A stretch of 64,000 nucleotides of DNA. Source: Mesostigma viride (lineage: Eukaryota; Streptophyta; Mesostigmatophyceae; Mesostigmatales; Mesostigmataceae). The position numbers and the translations under genes were made by a program. The stretch is taken from NCBI GenBank assembly GCA_009746045.1, contig RPFO01000065.1, positions 7,139,210 through 7,203,209 of the forward strand. The letters are read 5' to 3'. The notes below the pieces were generated by a model. The model did not search any database, was not told the DNA's origin, and worked only from the letters and a program-made list of their open reading frames with translations. This document shows, in pieces, positions 1 to 9,455 of the stretch. Position 1 is the first letter of the stretch; every line of letters starts with the position of its first letter.

Positions 1-108
1 AAACAAGAAACTTGGAAAAACTCAAAATGTACTTGTGCTGGAGTACATTCTTAACGGCTGGCAGGGATAGAGTACGCCAGGCATTGCCAGCGGAAGGCCA
101 AGAGGGCA

Positions 109-837
109 ATGGTGAGGTCCATGGCGGAGAACAGTCTGGCCAGGGAGCGCGCAGCACGGGAGGCGCAGCATCGGGAGATGAAGCGACTCCGTGCGAAGGC
201 GCACGACGCAGCAGAGAAGACCCGGCGTCACCAGGCGAGGCTGGACGCGGCGATGAAGAGGTCAGAGGCGACACTGGCAACAATGGTGGGCCCGGCGAGG
301 CGTGAGCAGGAGGCTCGGTTGGCAAGGAAGAGCAGGAGGAATGCTCGTGCCCTAGATAGGCGCATGCGCAAGGAGGAGCGGGCTCTGCGCAGGTATCAGG
401 AGGCGGCCAGGACCTGGGCTCTGCAGGGAGAATTCGGAGACGCAATCCGGTTTGAGCGTGGTCTGGCGCCACATGAGCCGCTGCCGGAGGACGCTGTATT
501 GGACTTCATGCGTACCCCACAGCCAGCAAGGGCCCAGCGAGGAACGGCCTTGTTAAACGCGCGTGAGCGTGTTCGCGCTGGCGCAGACACACCCCACCCC
601 CACCCCCACACCCAAACACACCATGCAGACCGACACGGACCTGGAGCTGGACCGCATCGCTGCACTACTCCACCAGGAGCTGGACGCAGCGGAGGCCAAC
701 CCGACCAAGCGGGCGCGGGCAGCAGAGGCAATCGAGCAACTGCTGAGGGCCGCCAAGCGGGTCCGCCAAGGAAAGTGGCAGGAGGGGTGTGGACCATCGT
801 CTACATTCCAGAGGTCGCATCCAGAGGAGGATGGTGA
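109..837 (+). pseudogene. Arg/Ala-rich coiled-coil ORF at the 5' side of the copia element
   Basis: This is a 242-codon open frame. The first ~150 residues are rich in Arg, Glu and Ala with coiled-coil character. The plausible coding sense continues to about position 555, then appears to pass into the next frame, where the 563-1417 ORF starts. It resembles the N-terminal part of a retroelement gag more than a host gene, because it leads directly into the gag/pol ORFs. No domain is recognised. The last third of this frame (His/Pro and Gly/Arg rich) is probably only a shadow. Confidence 0.4.
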
Positions 838-1417
838 CGAGGGGAAGGACGGGGGAGCACCAGGGGGAGGGGCACCAGCAAGCACCGGGGGTATGGCGGG
901 CGGCAGCAACGCTGGAGCGAAAACCCAGCAGCAGCAGCAGCCACAGCATCAGCAGCAGCAGCAGCAGCAGCCGCGGCAGCAACAGCAACAGCAACCGCAG
1001 CAGCAGCAGCAGCAGCAGCAACCTCAACCACAAGCGACTGTCGCTGTAACACAGCGACCCAGGTTTGATGCATCCCGTAGGGAAGATAGGATTACCTTCC
1101 CAGGTCTAGCTGAGGGGTTTGTGCAAGAGGATGCACTTGAGTTTCTTTTCAAGATAGAACACTCATGGTCCCATGATAATATCCGTGATTGGTTTCCTGC
1201 TCTTAGGGTGTCTAACACGATCCACCAATCTGCACCTAGCATAAAACAAATGGTGCAGATGTATGAGAGGAGGGCAAGCACGCCTGGGGCAGATGAGGTG
1301 CAAATCTTCACAGAATTCATAGCAGACCTAAAAGGGCTCTTGACCAAGGGGGAACACCTGCAGGCTCTCAAGGGGTTCACATGGTTGCATGGCTTCATAC
1401 AAAGTCAACAAGTCTGA
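563..1417 (+). CDS. Copia gag-like protein with polyglutamine tract
   Basis: This 284-codon frame has an N-terminal helical segment, a Gly/Pro-rich linker, a long polyglutamine block coded by CAG/CAA repeats (about 929-1030), and then a conserved-looking segment (about 1060-1410) with the aromatic/acidic pattern of LTR-retrotransposon capsid domains. It overlaps the following ORF (starts 1389) in another frame, which could be a programmed or mutational frameshift. The role as structural gag is inferred from position and composition. Confidence 0.5.
   Translation: MSVFALAQTHPTPTPTPKHTMQTDTDLELDRIAALLHQELDAAEANPTKRARAAEAIEQLLRAAKRVRQGKWQEGCGPSSTFQRSHPEEDGDEGKDGGAPGGGAPASTGGMAGGSNAGAKTQQQQQPQHQQQQQQQPRQQQQQQPQQQQQQQQPQPQATVAVTQRPRFDASRREDRITFPGLAEGFVQEDALEFLFKIEHSWSHDNIRDWFPALRVSNTIHQSAPSIKQMVQMYERRASTPGADEVQIFTEFIADLKGLLTKGEHLQALKGFTWLHGFIQSQQV
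929..1032 (+). repeat. CAG/CAA microsatellite coding for polyglutamine
   Basis: Runs of CAG with interspersed CAA, CAT and CCG codons lie inside the gag-like ORF. Confidence 0.85.
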
Positions 1418-3353
1418 CTACGTACGGGACAACAAACAGTATGTCCTGTACATAGACAGGGACGAAGAGTTGAAGAAGCTCAACTCTAAGTACCTGATCC
1501 ATCAGTGGCTCACCAAAGCCGAGTTAGACAAGAACACCAACGCAGTTCTGCTGGCTGGCCTCAAAGACAAGTGGGATGATTTTAGGGGGGCCATGTTGTT
1601 CATTCAGCAGAGCCTAGAACCCTTCTCCACTGTCAAGGAACCCAAGGTTAACAAAGTCCAAGGGGGGGGTAGTCAGGACGGTGCAGGGCCTAGCAGGAAG
1701 AAGCTCATCAAGGAGGTGGTAGCTCAGGTCAAGGCGGTGTTCAAGGGTCCCCAGCAAGGTAAGAAGGCAGGGGGGTCATCCAAACAGCAGGGAAAATCAG
1801 ACAAGGGGGGAAAGGGGAACACAGGCAGTAAGGCAGGGCCCTCTCAGGGGCCTAGTCAAAAAGGTAAGCCTCACGACTCCACCCTTTACTGCACCAGGTG
1901 CTCATGCAAGGGGCATGAGAGGGTTGACTGCTGGAAGGGCAAACCCGAACTTGGATCTGATGTGGATGTGTGCCCAGGTTGCTGGGAGCCCCGCCACCCG
2001 TTACCTGCAGGGGGACGCTGCAACAAGCCCAGGAAGGGAGCCTCGACGGGGCGCACCCCAAAACAAGCCAGCACTCAGGACGACTGTAAGTCTCCTGTAC
2101 CCTGGTTTCTTAATGGCCGTGTACCCTCTATTTGCTCTGTATTGCCTGACAGTGAGGACGTGGATTGGGACCTGGCTTATGACATGACGTTAGCACAGGT
2201 GGCCCAAGACCCCACTATAGCCTCCTTAGATGCAGCAGCAGATAAGGTTATATCCTATGCCAGGTTAGCCCAGCAGCTACACAAGGCAATGGGGCATGAG
2301 GCAGTGGCAGAAAGGCTGGCCAATAAAATTGATGGCCGTGACCTGGAACAGATGTGCAGGCATGTCAGGAAGCACTGTGAAGCGTGCCAACTGCATGCAC
2401 CTAAACCCAAGAGATGGCATGTGGCCACCCCACCACTGGCTAGAGGAAAGCTAGTAGGGGATGTGATACACCTGGTGAAGGACACGGTGTATTACTTGGT
2501 CCTAAAAGATGCCTGGTCTAGGTTTGTTGTGATAGAACCCTTGCCAGGCATGGCCAATGAACAACTGCACAGAGCCCTGCTGATTGCACTAGCACGGTAT
2601 CATCCTCAGGAAAAACTAATGCTGGATCAGCAGTTCACGTGGATACAAGATTATCCTGATCTGCCCAAGATAGACATTGCTGGGGCTCAAGATCATGAAC
2701 GCCAGGGGATGATTGAACGTACCATGCGTGCTATCAGGGACCTCATAAAGAAAAATGAGTCCAGGACAGCAGAGTCTGGGAGCTATGCTGATAGGACAGC
2801 GTGGGCAGCTGAGGTGTGCAGAACTCTGAACACCAAACCACTCATGTCTTCTCCTTTTGGTGAAATCACACCAATTGGCCTGCAATCAGGTAGCTACTCT
2901 CAGGAGGTACTAGACCACTACAACACGCAAAGGCAACACTTGGCCAAGTTGCTGGCAAAAAAGGATAAAAGTAATGCCAGGCCTGTGTTTGAAGTGGGGG
3001 ATCAGGTACTCTACTATAGGGAGGGGGAAGGGAACAAAGCCCACTCTGGTAGATGGCATGGTCCAGCTGAAATCATCAGGTTGTCAGAAACAGGTGACAC
3101 GGTGACTATTCAGCATCACAGAGAGCGAATGGTTGGCAAGCATAGACTGAAGCTTTATTACCCTCCTTTGGCAGACGTGTCAGGGGTAGAATTCTTGGAC
3201 ATGGATTCAGAGCCTCAGTCTGGTGGGTTGGTCTCACCCAGTGAACTGGCCAGGGACATAGCTGATGCAAGCAACACAACCATAGAAGCTCCTGTGTTCC
3301 TCAGTGTCCATCTTCCCAGTAAAAGTCCTAAATTTAGGACCAAGTGGAATTAA
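1389..3353 (+). CDS. Copia gag C-terminus with CCHC knuckle plus integrase
   Basis: The 654-codon ORF has a zinc knuckle CTRCSCKGHERVDC (CX2CX4HX4C, about 1889-1932) followed by a second Cys/His-rich segment. An integrase follows. Its HHCC zinc site is seen at about 2280-2397 (HKAMGH, then CEAC). A D,D,E core follows, with Asp in GDVIH, Asp in LMLDQQF and Glu in GMIERTMR. A C-terminal part contains RWHGPAEII, as in other retroelement integrases. No protease lies between the knuckle and the integrase, where copia elements normally have one. The last three codons and the stop come from the inserted segment that starts within 3322-3342, so the original ORF was longer. Confidence 0.8.
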   Translation: MASYKVNKSDYVRDNKQYVLYIDRDEELKKLNSKYLIHQWLTKAELDKNTNAVLLAGLKDKWDDFRGAMLFIQQSLEPFSTVKEPKVNKVQGGGSQDGAGPSRKKLIKEVVAQVKAVFKGPQQGKKAGGSSKQQGKSDKGGKGNTGSKAGPSQGPSQKGKPHDSTLYCTRCSCKGHERVDCWKGKPELGSDVDVCPGCWEPRHPLPAGGRCNKPRKGASTGRTPKQASTQDDCKSPVPWFLNGRVPSICSVLPDSEDVDWDLAYDMTLAQVAQDPTIASLDAAADKVISYARLAQQLHKAMGHEAVAERLANKIDGRDLEQMCRHVRKHCEACQLHAPKPKRWHVATPPLARGKLVGDVIHLVKDTVYYLVLKDAWSRFVVIEPLPGMANEQLHRALLIALARYHPQEKLMLDQQFTWIQDYPDLPKIDIAGAQDHERQGMIERTMRAIRDLIKKNESRTAESGSYADRTAWAAEVCRTLNTKPLMSSPFGEITPIGLQSGSYSQEVLDHYNTQRQHLAKLLAKKDKSNARPVFEVGDQVLYYREGEGNKAHSGRWHGPAEIIRLSETGDTVTIQHHRERMVGKHRLKLYYPPLADVSGVEFLDMDSEPQSGGLVSPSELARDIADASNTTIEAPVFLSVHLPSKSPKFRTKWN

Positions 3354-5062
3354 ATAATATATATGCAAACATTAAAATTTGACCCTGGCATTCGTGCCCA
3401 TGACAGATAACACACTTTTTTAGTTTCTATCAAAAACCTGGGGTCAAATAATTACATTTAGTGCATGAATGGGCCCTGCCACCTGCCAGACCTCAAAGCG
3501 CGAATTTGGCCAAAATGTGGGTTTTAGGACCATTAGGACCAATTATTGTCAACGCATGACCATGCTATCCACACGGTCCCTTGAGCATCTTACAAGCGCT
3601 AGGGGACCCTACGAGGCCTTGGGATGGCGGGGCAGCGTATAACAAGGCCATACCCTGCTGTGGCTGCCTCTATATATACGCGTGATTAACGGTGTCACAG
3701 ATGGTGCAGGTAATGCAATATAGGGTTGCATGGTTGCTGAGGTTGCCCGGCTTGAACATGGCCCACCCCTTGCGGTAAACTTTCTCTAAGCATATGCCAA
3801 ACCTTCTTTGACATCACGGACATGCTGGCCACCACCCAGCGATGAAAAAACATTGCATTTGCATTGCAACTAACACATGAATGCAGCCAAATCAAGTTAC
3901 AAAACAACGTTGTGCTAACATGCAACGCTTTGTGAGCGAATTCAGGGTGCATGTAACACGTAAACCATACTGTATATACTGTCTGAGAACACCCTGAACG
4001 ACTGCAGGCCATAGGACCATGGTTTATAACTAACACATGAGTAAAACTGCTCTTACGCATGTGTGTTTTAGCTGCAGCGGACGACAAAGATAGAGACGTA
4101 AAAAATTGTATGACGTAAACCAACTATGTGTGACAGTTATGTGCACAGAGAGCGTCCCCTCTTTTTAGGCATAGCTGGCTGACTCAAAACACCACGACAG
4201 CGTTGCCAGTTACACTCATGATCTAGGACAACCCGGCACTTACCTGCTACTTACGTCGCCTCATTCCAGATGGTTGCAAAAAAGTCGCTGAAATCCGCAG
4301 CGAGGTCAGCTTTCCGAGAGCTGAGCGCACCAAAGCTGGCCAACCGGTTCGACAATGATATAAACCACGCTTGTGCTGCGTTCTAGGTCCAAGAAATACC
4401 GAAAGTGAAGACCTATAAGGTGCGCTCGCTGCCCAGCCTGAACGTCCCTAAAACATGGTCGACAATGGAAATCGGGCAAGAATATCACGGCCCAGGCGCT
4501 CCCATGTCAAATACTCCGTTTCTAAACTCCATACTATAATAAAAATCGTCCACAAAAATTTCCTGGCTTGATTCGCACCACCATTGCTAATACACTAACA
4601 TGTTTGTGCCAAAATCGACCCTCCGCGAGCAGGCGATCTGCGACCCATTTGTGTTGTGCCGCTGTGCTACAGCGCTACACATAAAAACTTGCGCAGAAAA
4701 TATTCACAGCCTTTAAGCATAACTAACAACCTTTCGTTTTTGCTACTGGTCGCCCGAAATGATAAATGCACGTGAAAACGCCGGCCACGATTGTCAGGTC
4801 GCCATATCCACCTCACTTCATTCCCGCACCCACTTTTTCGCTCCAAAATCGGTTATATTTTTGGTCGAGGTACCTACTTTCCCGCCATTATACCCGGTAC
4901 CCGGGTACGGAATCCGGGTACCATGTGCCGGTACCACGGGTCGGGTACATCATGCCGGGTACGGTCCACATGGGGTACGGTCCATATAGTGACCCCCCCC
5001 CCCGGTACCTCGGTTATAGTGACCACTAGGACGATTTAGGACAAAGTCCTAAATTTAGGACC
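3322..5062. mobile_element. 1.7-kb insertion in the copia pol, bounded by a 20-bp direct repeat
   Basis: The 20-mer AAAGTCCTAAATTTAGGACC occurs at 3322-3341 and again at 5043-5062. Copia-like coding stops just after the first copy and linker-like coding resumes just after the second. The interior (3342-5042) has no recognisable gene. It includes AT-rich DNA, TAGGACC motifs and, at 4895-5010, a cluster of GGTACCCGGGTAC-type palindromes. The repeat may be a target-site duplication or part of the element's termini; its core is itself palindromic. The frames on the two sides do not join exactly, so one later indel is assumed. Confidence 0.55.
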
Positions 5063-5173
5063 GTGGGATGATTAACATCAGTGGTGCAGCCCCACCACAG
5101 CCCAATGGTCCATCTGGGCAGGAGGAACGTGCACTGGATGAGCAGCAGGTCGCTCCTCTCTCATCTCAGGAAC
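5063..5173 (+). pseudogene. Copia pol linker remnant between two insertions
   Basis: A short open stretch reads as a Pro/Gln/Glu-rich linker (for example GAAPPQPNGPSGQEER, 5075 onward) and ends in SSQEP at the left edge of the CACTA-type insertion. Removing that insertion and one copy of its 3-bp duplication joins it in frame to the PR-RT ORF. Confidence 0.5.
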
Positions 5174-5760
5174 CACTACATTTCGCCGCCTAGGACACCT
5201 TTTTTAGCGGGGAATGTGGGTCGGTCAAGTAGGGGAAAACGGTGGCAGGTCTCCGAGCGTCAGATACTTGGAAATTTCGTTACGTTCGTATCGAGAGTAG
5301 ATTTCTGACAATTTTCCTCGTTCGGACAGAGCCACAGTGAATATCAGCATCCGTCCAGTACCAAAGCATGGACCTAGCAGAAATTCCGTCAGACATCTCG
5401 GAAGTAGCAATTTTTAGTATCGAGCGCACTTGCGCTAGTGTTCAGTACGAATTCGGCCTCCGTCAGGTCAGCAAGCGGCGTGGGAATATACTGAACTGAA
5501 CAAAACGGTGGACTGTACTAAGAAATTCGTACTCAAATTTCGTCATCGGAATCGGAGGGAAATCTTCGACCAAGGACTAGAGATTTCATCAAATTTTCAG
5601 AACTGGCCAATTGATGCCAAATGGCGCGATTCTAGATAACAAGTGTTGCTTTACTGGTATCCGACGGTGCCGAACTTCGAAATTGAATTTGTAACCCCCG
5701 CCGTATTGACGGAACCACATTCTCGCATAAATTGGGTTTCCGCGGTGGCGAAATGTAGTG
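5174..5760. mobile_element. CACTA-type non-autonomous DNA transposon (587 bp)
   Basis: The left end CACTACATTTCGCC (5174-5187) is the exact inverse complement of the right end GGCGAAATGTAGTG (5747-5760). The inverted match continues imperfectly for 3 more bases. The flanking triplets AAC (5171-5173) and AGC (5761-5763) fit the 3-bp target duplication of CACTA/EnSpm transposons with one substitution. The interior has no transposase. Excision in silico restores an open copia frame, which supports the boundaries. Confidence 0.75.
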
Positions 5761-7949
5761 AGCCACAAGTAGCAGCAGATCCTGTTGTCCCCAGGAATAA
5801 ATTTGCTGAGGCTCTAAAAGCTCTACACAGAGCACACACTGCCAAGGCACAAATGGCAGCAGGTGCAGCACAAGTCAATGCTGTGGGTGAATCTGACCAG
5901 GATCCCAGTATTCTGGCAGTAGACACACAGGCACAGGTGAGCATCATCAGTGCACAAGCTGTATCTGGCCTAAGTCTGCAACGCTCGCCCTGGGCTAGAG
6001 TGTCAGATTTTTCAGGCAAAACAAAAATGGCAGTCAAAGGCCAAGTGCTAATTCCCATTCTGGGTGTGCCCACTCCCTTCCAGGTAGTAGAGGGCTACAA
6101 GGGGAATGCACTGCTGGGGGAACCATTTGTCTCATACCCTGGAGTAGTCATCTCAGCTGGGAGGTTGAGTGTGACTGGGGTGGGGCAGGTCACCCTGGAC
6201 CATTTTAAAATTCCTTTAACACAGATCAGTGATGGCCTGGAAGCAGCCATCAATGCTGTCAACATAAAATACCTCCCAGGTCAGGAACCCTGTGTTGACT
6301 CCCTCATTCATTCTCAGAAGTTACACCCCTCTGCGTTTGGGCTTGGTAGATGGGACATAGCGTCCATGTCTCCCTTGTCCTATGATGATGTGGTCAAAGA
6401 CTGTCAAACGCAGATTGGTTTTCTGAAATGGATGGAAGCCTTTAACAGGGCTAGAGAGGAATGGGTTTGTCCTGATCCACGTAGCAAGTCCCAGGTACCA
6501 CCTGTAACACCGATTGAGGCACTGCCACAAGGGGCCAGAAAGCTCAGACTGAAGTTTGTCTGCAAGCATAAACCCCAGGCAGATGGGACACCTCCCATTT
6601 TTCATGCCAGACCTTGTGTCACGGAGTTCAGGGGCTCCACTGAGCTAACAGAGGCTGAGCTGTATACCCCTGGTATTCAGCAGACGTCTCTTAAGGTCCT
6701 GTTGGCCACTTTCCTTCACCATCTGAATGCTGGTAAGGACTACGTGTGTAAAGCCACTGACATTAAACGAGCCTTCCTTAAAGGCAACCCTGACATAGCC
6801 CAAAAGGTGTGGAGGGGTCAAGTCTATGTGGTAAACACTCCCAAAGTCTGGTCTGGGGACATCAAGGAACCTCATTTAAGGCCCAACTTGGGGGTAGAAG
6901 GGCTTCAGTCAGCACCTAAAATTTTCAGGTTGTCAGCCCAAGAGGTCTTCCTGAAGCTGGGGGCCCAGTATGATGATATTGACCCTTGTTTCTTCACCAT
7001 CCCTCATCCTGCTGGTATGATGATGTTTGTGTGGCATGGGGATGATCAGCTCATTACTGGTCCCAGGGCAGCTGTGGAGGATTTCATTGCTCAAGTGTCT
7101 GCTAGCTTTGAATTAGGCAAGCAGCTGGAGCTGGGGAAAGACCCTGTCAAGTTCTGTGGCATCATTCTGAACCTGTTTAAGGAGCAGAAGGAGTGGGTGT
7201 GTTCTCTCAAAGCATCCCCTGAGTATGTCATGTCTTGCAAGGATGTTCTTCCCTCTGACATCACTCCTGATCTCTGCCCCACTATTAGGGGTAAGCTAGG
7301 TTGGCTATGTGCCACTTGTGCTCCTCATCTGGCCGTGGTTAGCAGAGTGGATGATGATGTTCTCATGGAGGTAGGGTCTAGGGCTATTAAACAGGTGTTA
7401 CATGATGGTCCTCCCCTTATTCTTCATGCCTTGGATCTGTTCCAACCCATTCACATCACATGCATGATGGACAGTTCCATGGAGTCACGGGTAGTCACTA
7501 AGGTACAAGCCAGAGAGGCAGGTCTCTTTATGTTGTCTAACCCCACTGGCAAGCAGTCTTTGGTTTCCTGGTTCAGTAGACTCCACAAGCGCAAGGCAGT
7601 CAGCAGCAATGTAGCTGAATGCCGTGCTGTGGTATCTGCTGTGTTACATGCCAGGTACTTGAACCATCTGCTGGTGTGGTTGCAGCATCAGGCTGGTAGT
7701 TATGCTGGTGTCAAATCCCATCTGCTGACTGACAGTCAATCCCTTCTCTCTTTCCTGGACAACCCCTTGGCTGTGCACACCGATTTGGACTGGATTGTCC
7801 TCAAGCAGGAGTGTACCTATCTGGAGTCCAAGACTCACATCCGAGACCCTGACAATGCAGCAGACGCACTCACAAAAGTGCCACAGGCTGCAGGGCCTCA
7901 GTACAGAGTCCTATACAAGCTGATGAACCCATACAATGGCAGAGGGTGA
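5761..7949 (+). CDS. Copia retropepsin-like, reverse transcriptase and RNase H polyprotein part
   Basis: The frame is open from 5643, but the first ~40 codons are CACTA-element sequence. From 5761 it codes a retropepsin-like segment: AVDTQAQVSII at 5917-5949, where DTQ replaces the usual DTG/DSG and may make it inactive, with ALLGEPF downstream at 6109. A copia-type RT follows, with KATDIKRAFLKG at about 6751-6786 and the polymerase box FVWHGDDQLI at 7027-7056, where HGDD stands for YVDD. The RNase H domain has SSNVAECRAV at 7602-7631 and a late LTDSQSLL. The C-terminus, with DPDNAADALTK, is typical of the family. The protease lies after the integrase, an order not usual for copia elements. 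Confidence 0.85.
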
Positions 7950-8786
7950 AGTGCCTCAGCCCAGGGCTATTAGCACCAGATAGGAGGGTGGTCATGGGGT
8001 GCCAGGGTCTGAAGTGTCCCACCCGTAAGGCTCTCTTTGCGTCACTAAAGCTTGAGGTCAGAAGGGTCCTCCTTTATTGATGGCTTGTACTTTGTCAATA
8101 AAACGTGTGGTCATCTTTTTCTGGCAATGGTTTTTCCCAAACACAGGCACCCAATCAGTGAGGATGTTGTATCCAACACGGAGGAGCTATGGGCGCTTTT
8201 ATAAATGCATCTCTTTCAGTGTCATGGTTGTCCCTGTGGGAAACCTTGCTTATCAGTAGTGGTTGGCATATGAGTGGGTTGTGGGAAGAGTCTTCCCCTC
8301 ACTCCCCAAGAAAAGTAATAATGGGAGTTATTCTAGGGCTTCAGGCCTAGACTATCAGTACACGTGGCGTTGTCCCCGTCTCCCAAGTGGGATACGGACA
8401 TGGACGGTAGTGTAGTACACTGGACATATCTCTACTAGGATTTAGATCCGCACGTGCCAGGATGGGCACGTGGGTGCTAGATATTAGCACTGAGATATGT
8501 AGTGCACACGCACGTGGGTATTCACGTGGTAGGGTTTATGAGCTGTGATGCAGACCACAAGGTGGTTGCAGTGCTAGTCCTGTACGGAGGTCCTAGGGGA
8601 GGTCCAGGACCGTCCACGTAGTGCTGTTAGGCAGTCGTTGCCTGTGGGCATCGTATCAGTCCTAGCTGGAGTAGATCTAGCTGGACGGAGCCAGCACCTC
8701 ATTGGTTAGCACTAGTACAGGATAGCTAGGTTACCCTAACCTACGTGCCCATGCAATCCAGCCTGGCAAGCTTGCATGGGTTGATA
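7950..8786. other. Non-coding interval between copia and gypsy remnants
   Basis: No ORF is recognised. The first ~300 bp may be the copia 3' LTR. The part from about 8340 has several CACGTG-like motifs and may be the 3' non-coding end of the minus-strand gypsy element. No repeated LTR pair was found by eye. Confidence 0.35.
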
Positions 8787-9455
8787 TTATGCCAGCCATT
8801 GCATAATCCAACACACGTTCGCATCCATTTGCACGAGTGCATTAACTATCTTATTATCCTGGTGCCAATCTAATCCTAGTAATACATCAGCGGTAGTGAT
8901 AGGGCCTATAGTGGCCGTCAGGTTGACAGTACGTCCTTGTATAACCATGGGAAGGGACACCGTACCCGGGGAATGACTGGTGCGACCATCAGCATAATGA
9001 ACAGTAACGGGTTTGGTGTGAGGGGTAGGGACTAGTCCTAAACGTCTAACTAGGGCCTCGCTCACAAAGGAGCTAGCCGCACCGCTATCTACCAACACAG
9101 AGACATTCAAGAGTTCATCAGCATGCAAGAAGGGGTCTACAACAGTGTGAGGGACGGTTAAACCACCATTCAAGAACATAAGAGGACGCACACGTAGTGG
9201 TAGGGATGATTCAGCTCCTACAGAGGTTATAAAAACAGGCAAGCAAAAATTAATATCTGGGGTACTATCTAAGGACCTGTCCAGGTTACCCCCGGCTGAC
9301 AGGCCTACTGTTCCCCCTCCCCCCCAAATCCATAGGAACGAACCCCGAAGAAGACCCTGGCGGAAAAGCCACTGCTGGAGGGTCACGAGGGATTGAAGAG
9401 GGTGCGGGAGCCTGATTATCATAGGGGAACCCTGGGGATCCTGTCTGCACAGCAT
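8787..9455 (-). pseudogene. Gypsy retropepsin-like protease fragment
   Basis: From about 9240 downward the frame codes a retropepsin fold. The active-site motif VLVDSGAASSFVSE (about 9060-9101) is followed by a glycine/hydrophobic flap region and then DVLLGLDWHQ (about 8867-8896), the usual second signature of gypsy proteases. The first ~70 residues overlap gag in another frame and are probably not all translated. The frame ends soon after the protease where RT would normally begin. Confidence 0.7.

Larger units (their letters stand above)
1..8250 (+). mobile_element. Degenerate Ty1/copia-type LTR retrotransposon
   Basis: The region holds, in order, gag-like ORFs with a CCHC knuckle, an integrase, a retropepsin-like segment, a copia-like reverse transcriptase and RNase H. 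The pol reading is split by two later insertions (3322-5062 and 5174-5760) and by frame changes in gag, so the copy is not autonomous. The left end lies outside the window. After the last stop (7949) there is about 300 bp of non-coding DNA with an AATAAA-like signal (about 8096) that could be the 3' LTR, but I could not match it to a 5' copy, so the LTRs are not established. Confidence 0.8.
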
